In this document: positions 59,790 to 64,000 of the stretch, piece by piece | Layout: every line of letters begins with the position of its first letter | How positions within the stretch are numbered: the stretch's first letter is position 1 | From: Angiostrongylus vasorum | Lineage: Eukaryota > Nematoda > Chromadorea > Rhabditida > Metastrongylidae | Length of the DNA stretch: 64,000 nt | Assembly: GCA_018806985.1 (NCBI GenBank) | Contig: JADANN010000249.1 | Coordinates: 124,001 to 188,000, forward strand | Reading direction: 5' to 3' | Position numbers and translations under genes: made by a program | Notes under the pieces: generated by a model | Told to the model about the DNA's origin: nothing | What the model saw: only the letters and a program-made list of their open reading frames with translations | Database searches by the model: none

Positions 59790-60040
59790 AAATGTCGATT
59801 TTTAATTGTATACGTCAATGAGATTTAGAGAAATTTAAATTTCTAGCGCTATAGAAATTGTGAATCAAACATCTGCGAAGGGTGCGAAGTCTACGAAAAC
59901 CGACTTGGTTTATGTTTGCCTTGTAATTTTTCGTCAATTTCGACATCTATTTTTCAAACTTTTCCAAAAAATTGCCTTTTTAAACACTACTAGATCGATA
60001 GTAATTTCACTGCATATTTATCAGTTTACAAGTTTGCTGA
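59790..60040. other. no assigned feature
   Basis: This is upstream of astacin copy 4, where propeptide exons would be expected. None is seen. Confidence 0.3.
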
Positions 60041-60044
60041 TATG

Positions 60045-60300
60045 CTGGTCATCATGAGCACAGTGCTGGCTCGATCCCACCCAAGACCCACCGAGCCCTT
60101 TCATCCCTCCGGGGTCGGTAAATAGGTGCCAGATTTGCCTAGGAGAAATACTCTCTCTGCAATCTAGGTAGGAGTGCTGAAACCTGGCTATCTCTGGACA
60201 CGAAGGAGGAATCTGTGGACGATGGATGTGAGGAAACGAATCGATGGTGAGAAGTGCTGGGATGAGCACAGTGGACGTGTAGACGAGCTCCATAAAAAAG
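60045..60300 (+). repeat. SINE-C family copy
   Basis: Plus orientation with gtgctggctcgatcccaccc (B box), ccctttcatccctccggggt, gccagatttgcctaggag, then the 3' part cgatggatgtgaggaaacg and aagtgctgggatg. The complete A box is not clear. Confidence 0.65.
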
Positions 60301-60379
60301 ATAAATCAGTATGATTAATAGTCCTTTCTGCTTCTGTTTAGCAAATACGAGGTGTTATTTTATTTCTTTATTTACGTAC

Positions 60380-60419
60380 AAGCTGACGTTTCGACGGATT
60401 TCGCCTTCCTCAGAGCCTG
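60380..60419 (-). ncRNA. hammerhead-ribozyme-like motif at PLE 3' end
   Basis: On the minus strand: AGGCU, CUGAGGA, then GGCG-AAAUC-CGUC (stem II with one G-U pair), GAAA, CGUC, AGCUU. Stem I can form 5 bp with one G-U pair. Same extra A and same loop-less ACGU stem III as at 382-421. Confidence 0.5.
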
Positions 60420-60632
60420 GAAAGGTCAAAGTTGACTGCTATCTGCACGGTCAAACGCCTCCACAACCAAACAGAAAAGGCTAAACCCAGATTTCAATCA
60501 CATTGAACACGAAATAGCTTCTTTGCACACTCATCGCTTTCTAGGAGTCTTCCACTAAATATTTCACGTGGAGACCAACCGCACAGAATTCACACGGAAC
60601 CGTAATGTGCCCCTGCCATCAGAATAACAGGC

Positions 60633-61049
60633 TTATATACTGCCCAATATCACGCGTGATAATGAGCATTCCTCCCTGCGGTTCATTTTCGGATCCTTGG
60701 AATTGATCCAGAATGCCTTGAGAATTTTGCGCGCTCGTGTTCTCGATTCCTGCGCGAGGATCGTAACCCGTACTTCAAAATCTTCTCCGTTATGTATCTG
60801 CGTCCTATGCGTGCATAGTGGAGGTTTACGTTTGCCGACTAGGTGTTCTTTTATACGAACGCAGAGTGGTCTACCCGTTTCGCCAACGTATTCGTCTCCG
60901 CACGCTTTACAAGAGATCAGATAAACTGTACCCGAACTCATGCAGTCACCGTCTCTACCATTGGGGCAAATTATACAATTTTGCGTTGCACATAGACGGT
61001 CGTATAGGCGGTTACGAACTAGTTGGCGTCTTAGATTACTCGGTGGCAT
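60633..61049 (-). pseudogene. GIY-YIG endonuclease domain of the PLE
   Basis: This open 138-residue segment contains CIICPNGRDGDC, GTVYLISCKACGDEYVGETG, RIKEHL and KAFWINSKDPKMNRREE. VYL and YVG are the GIY-YIG core, and the R and E of RIKEH are the usual catalytic and metal-binding positions. Cys pairs before and within the core suggest a metal-binding insertion, as in several animal PLE groups. The domain itself looks intact here, but its fusion to RT is broken by frameshifts upstream (61050-61430). The 198-residue plus-strand ORF at 60818-61414 is only its antisense shadow. Confidence 0.85.
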
Positions 61050-61429
61050 TTCAGTTATCGTTACCGAATTCTCTAGACCGGCCCTTCTTAAACAGCGTTT
61101 TTATAGCTGCACTTACTTCATTTGAAATGAAGGGCAGGATAAACGGGACCTTATTGTCGCTAGAGTTATCGTTGGGGGGCCCTGTGGTTTCCTCTACACC
61201 TATCCCGAGCTACAGTTTCGTAGCCATTAAAAATGGCTATTTGCCCGCCCCAAGTTCCGGGACTCTCTCTCTGCTTGCTTCCCTGTGCACACGCTGGTTG
61301 CTGTTCGAAACATGTTTCTCACAAGCGCCCTTTTCGTGTGAGAGGGGTGAGAGGAGAGGTAATGAACCAAGATGTTTTTTACTACTTGGCTTTCGATACC
61401 ATTTCGTAACGTAGCCGTTTTCTGACAGG

Positions 61430-62486
61430 TTAATTTGCACGTTCAGAAATGGAAGCCAGTTTTCTTTTTGGTTTCTCTCGCGTGAATTTAATATACTCTG
61501 ACTGTTCGTTCAACAACTCGAAACATTTGTCAATTTCCTTTTGTGTTGAACAAATGATCAAGCAGTCATCTACATATCTACAGTAGAGTAACAGCTCGAG
61601 ATCGATTACTGGTGCTTCCACCTTAGACATGAATGCAATGGCAAGGCTTGGTGCCAGTCGTTGTTCCATTGCCAACCCTCTCGTTTGTGCGTAATACCTT
61701 CCGGACCATCTGAAGATTGAGCAGTTTAGGCACTCCTTTAAGAGTGTCATCAACTGCTGAATCGAGAAGCCACGAAGCCATACATGTTTATTGCTCCTTC
61801 ATGTTGTATCAGGAGCTCGCGGATGGGTTGCATAGCTGAGTGATTCGACACGTTTCGTATAGAGGGCGGTGACGTCGAAGGACTCCATCACGTACGCCCT
61901 GTTGGGCTGCACAGTACGTAGATGATCCAGAAACATTTGGGTGTTCGTTAGATGGGCTGGAATGTACTTCAACAACTGGGTAAGTATTAGGGTTATTAAC
62001 CACGTTATTCTATCCGTTGACCCGTCCACGCAGCTAATGATAGGTCTGACCTTAAATAACGATGGGTCGGTAGACACGAGATCATCGCTGGATACTAACT
62101 TATGGGTTTTGATAAGTAAGTACAGGATGGGACATGTTGGTAGGTCAACTTTGAGTTGGGAGATAACTGATGGTTTTAACCCAGCTGCTCTTGCCATTTT
62201 AACCTATTCGTTGTTTAACTTTCGGTATTGACTTTTAAATTCCTTCTCAGACGATGGACGATAAAGGGAAGCATCTTCAAAGATGCTTTTCCGTTATCTC
62301 AACATCTAACTGATAGGGAATTACAACGAATTCTCCACCCTTATCACTAACCGACAGTCTTATGTTTTTCGATCTTATCAGCTCTCGTACCTCCCGCATA
62401 CCACGTTTTCGCATTTCAGTGAAGTTGGAGCAGTATCTCTTTGCGCGATAATGATTAAGGACCTTGAAACTTTCATTCGTAGACAT
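61430..62486 (-). pseudogene. PLE reverse transcriptase region, frameshifted
   Basis: Three pieces read in order on the minus strand. Position 62277-62486 holds RLSVSDKGGEFVVIP. Position 61799-62197 holds LYLLIKTHKLV, FKVRPIISCVDG and ESFDVTALYT (catalytic motif A). Position 61430-61753 holds LAMEQRLAPSLAIAF (motif B, with Glu where Gly is usual) and YCRYVDDCLII (catalytic YVDD). A frameshift between pieces two and three deletes the natural junction. Upstream to about 62610 the frame stays open (GREQQQVRALPVPPF), then a stop occurs. Confidence 0.85.
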
Positions 62487-62689
62487 CCGAAATTTAACGT
62501 CAACTTCATTATTGGGCTCTTGTTGTCTAAAGAACGGTTGCGGAAATGGTGGTACTGGTAATGCCCTTACTTGTTGTTGTTCGCGCCCCTTCAGCGCTTT
62601 ATCCCTAGCTTTTTGCGGAGTCTGTCTTGAAGTTCATGAAAACTACATGCGACCCTACGCAAGGTTACCTTAGAAATGGGTTCAGATAG

Positions 62690-63600
62690 TGAGAAATTCA
62701 GTCCCAATTCTAATCACGAGCGCGCACCGTCAGGGAGAGTCATGCCTCCTAACACGATTAGCCTTGAATTTCTTTGTACATTATTTATCCTACTGCGACT
62801 CGTTTGATGTTCGTTGGCGGTGTTTCTGTATGCTCTTGAAGCCGTGTTATGCGATTTACTCAAAAGGTCTTCGAACTTTCTCCGCAAAGTTGCTTTAGCA
62901 TCAGACCTAATAGATAATTAATTAATTAATTAGTCTAAATAACAATTAGTCTTTTTTTTCTTCTTCTCTCTTACCAGTCTTCTTTCTATTTTTTTATTAT
63001 TCTTCCTAATTATTAGTCTTATTATTATTTGTTGCTCTTCTTCTGTTTATTATTTGTAACTGCTCATACTCTCACTAATATTATGACGAAGTTCTTCAAA
63101 AATTTGTGAAGCATTTCACCTTGTCACTTTCATGTGTTCCACATCTCAGTTCAGAAAAAAGCTTTCTTAATCAAAATAAAACCACTGCAACCTACATATT
63201 CATGTTAACAAGGGACAAGTCTGTCTATAATGTAGCAATAATAATAATAGTAATAATAAGTGAAAAAAGCGGTGTGTGTATTTATAGAGGCGATAAAGTT
63301 CTGGAAACTAACGCCGCGATCGGCTTGTCTTCTGAGGCATTTCTCACTTTATCTGAAAAATTGGTAGCCGGATAGGCGAGAAGACCTGCGAATACGATAG
63401 ATAAGACAAAGCTTAGTAACCCAGCTCGTTCATCCTTCACAGTGACGGTAGTATAAGTAGCCGTACGCTATTCTGAACACGGATCGTTCAATTCGTACAG
63501 TATTCGTTAGTCGAGAGTCATCAACTATCAAACCTTCTTTGGTTTGTGCGAAAGACATGAAATGTTGTCGACACCGAGTTCTTTTGAAAGTTCTCGAACA
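62690..63600. other. no assigned feature
   Basis: AT-rich DNA with T-rich and (ATT)n stretches at 62940-63060 and 63235-63260. ORFs at 62689-62898 and 63106-63375 have no motif. Confidence 0.35.
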
Positions 63601-63602
63601 GA

Positions 63603-63603
63603 T

Positions 63604-63673
<70 letters not shown>

Positions 63674-63682
63674 TGCGTGTGT
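63603..63682. repeat. (GT)n / (GTGC)n microsatellite
   Basis: Near-perfect GT dinucleotides followed by a GTGC tract. All ORFs of repeated Cys-Val or Thr-His here are translations of the repeat. Confidence 0.95.
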
Positions 63683-63687
63683 ACTCT

Positions 63688-63800
63688 CTTCCAAGAAAGC
63701 CTTCAATTCCTCGCCGTCAACGTCCGCGATTTTCCACTCCATCAAGATCGAATTCTTTACACCGGTTTTTTTTGGAACCTCAGTCGCACTGTGCACTCAC
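63688..63800 (-). CDS. candidate partial exon, unknown
   Basis: Minus-strand open segment reading EVPKKTGVKNSILMEWK and IADVDGEELKAFLEES before running into the GT microsatellite. The composition is protein-like (charged, amphipathic), and a possible donor (agagtacac) lies just before the repeat. No family is recognised and no acceptor is clear. It could be the edge of a gene with an intronic microsatellite, or chance. Confidence 0.25.
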
Positions 63801-64000
63801 TACTGCTAAGTTCGTAAAATTGCTGTTTTGGCGTCTCCACTTCTTATCTTTAAAACTTGTCGAAGATGCAGTTTGGCCTTCATAAATGATTCATAATGCC
63901 ATAGCAATCAGAAAAAATATTGCTAAGAAATACCGAAAAAAATAACTGTAAATCCTGAACTAATTTCCAAACAAACTAATACTATAAATATTTCTTGTGG
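63800..64000. other. no assigned feature
   Basis: Nothing recognised up to the window edge. Confidence 0.3.

Larger units (their letters stand above)
60380..62690 (-). mobile_element. Penelope-like retroelement, most complete copy
   Basis: On the minus strand the order is N-terminal region, reverse transcriptase, linker, GIY-YIG endonuclease, a 3' untranslated segment of about 210 bases, then a hammerhead-like motif (60380-60419). RT upstream of GIY-YIG defines the endonuclease-bearing Penelope-like class, which primes reverse transcription at a nick. A 5' terminal segment is not recognised beyond 62690. Frameshifts and stops show the copy is dead. Internal parts are listed separately. Confidence 0.85.

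Noticed and set aside
60818..61414. 198-residue plus-strand ORF, the longest in the window
   Set aside because: It is antisense to the PLE GIY-YIG region, whose minus-strand translation has clear catalytic motifs. The plus reading has none.
63539..63885. Cys-Val and Thr-His rich ORFs
   Set aside because: Translations of the (GT)n microsatellite.
1..64000. CRISPR arrays, operons, bacterial promoters, riboswitches
   Set aside because: The sequence is eukaryotic. Direct repeats seen are microsatellites and interspersed elements with no regular spacers.

Overview
The window looks like nuclear DNA of a parasitic clade V nematode, probably a hookworm or related strongylid. That is inferred from four copies of an astacin-EGF-CUB metalloprotease gene with short exons and TTTAG/TTTCAG acceptors, together with Penelope-like, RTE-type and mariner element remains and many tRNA-derived short repeats. 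No tRNA, rRNA or bacterial-type gene is convincing, and no gene in the window is demonstrably intact. Species cannot be fixed without a database search.

Layout. Position 1-440 holds terminal fragments of a Penelope-like element (PLE), including the best-preserved hammerhead-ribozyme-like motif (382-421, minus). A possible chemoreceptor relic lies at 1170-1690 and a foldback element at 2588-2962. Astacin copy 1 (plus) is at 4888-6353. The stretch 7.5-15.4 kb is mostly repeats: SINE-like copies, a PLE 3' end at 8190-8700, a 385-bp repeat at 10372 and 14508, and a mariner transposase relic at 10841-11475. Astacin copy 2 (plus) is at 15881-18163, followed by a nest of five related short repeats (18505-20390). 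From 20.8 to 30 kb there are scattered short repeats and an RTE fragment. Astacin copy 3 (plus) runs from 30125 to about 35600, with RTE and PLE relics inside one 3.3-kb intron. A PLE relic (plus) is at 37775-39305. From 40 to 57 kb there are repeats and one 177-residue acidic ORF (46579-47112, minus). Astacin copy 4 (minus) is at 58283-59786, and the most complete PLE (minus) is at 60380-62690.

The four astacin copies share exon boundaries and end in the same EGF and CUB modules, so they look like one duplicated family. Every copy carries single-base gains, mostly in homopolymer runs, or splice-site damage. They are either pseudogenes or genes hit by assembly errors. The main non-gene signal is a repeated motif with the conserved core of a hammerhead ribozyme (CUGANGA, GAAA, and a cleavage triplet GUC). 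It sits at the ends of the PLE copies and in both arms of the foldback element. Its stem III could form only between two copies, through the palindrome ACGU.
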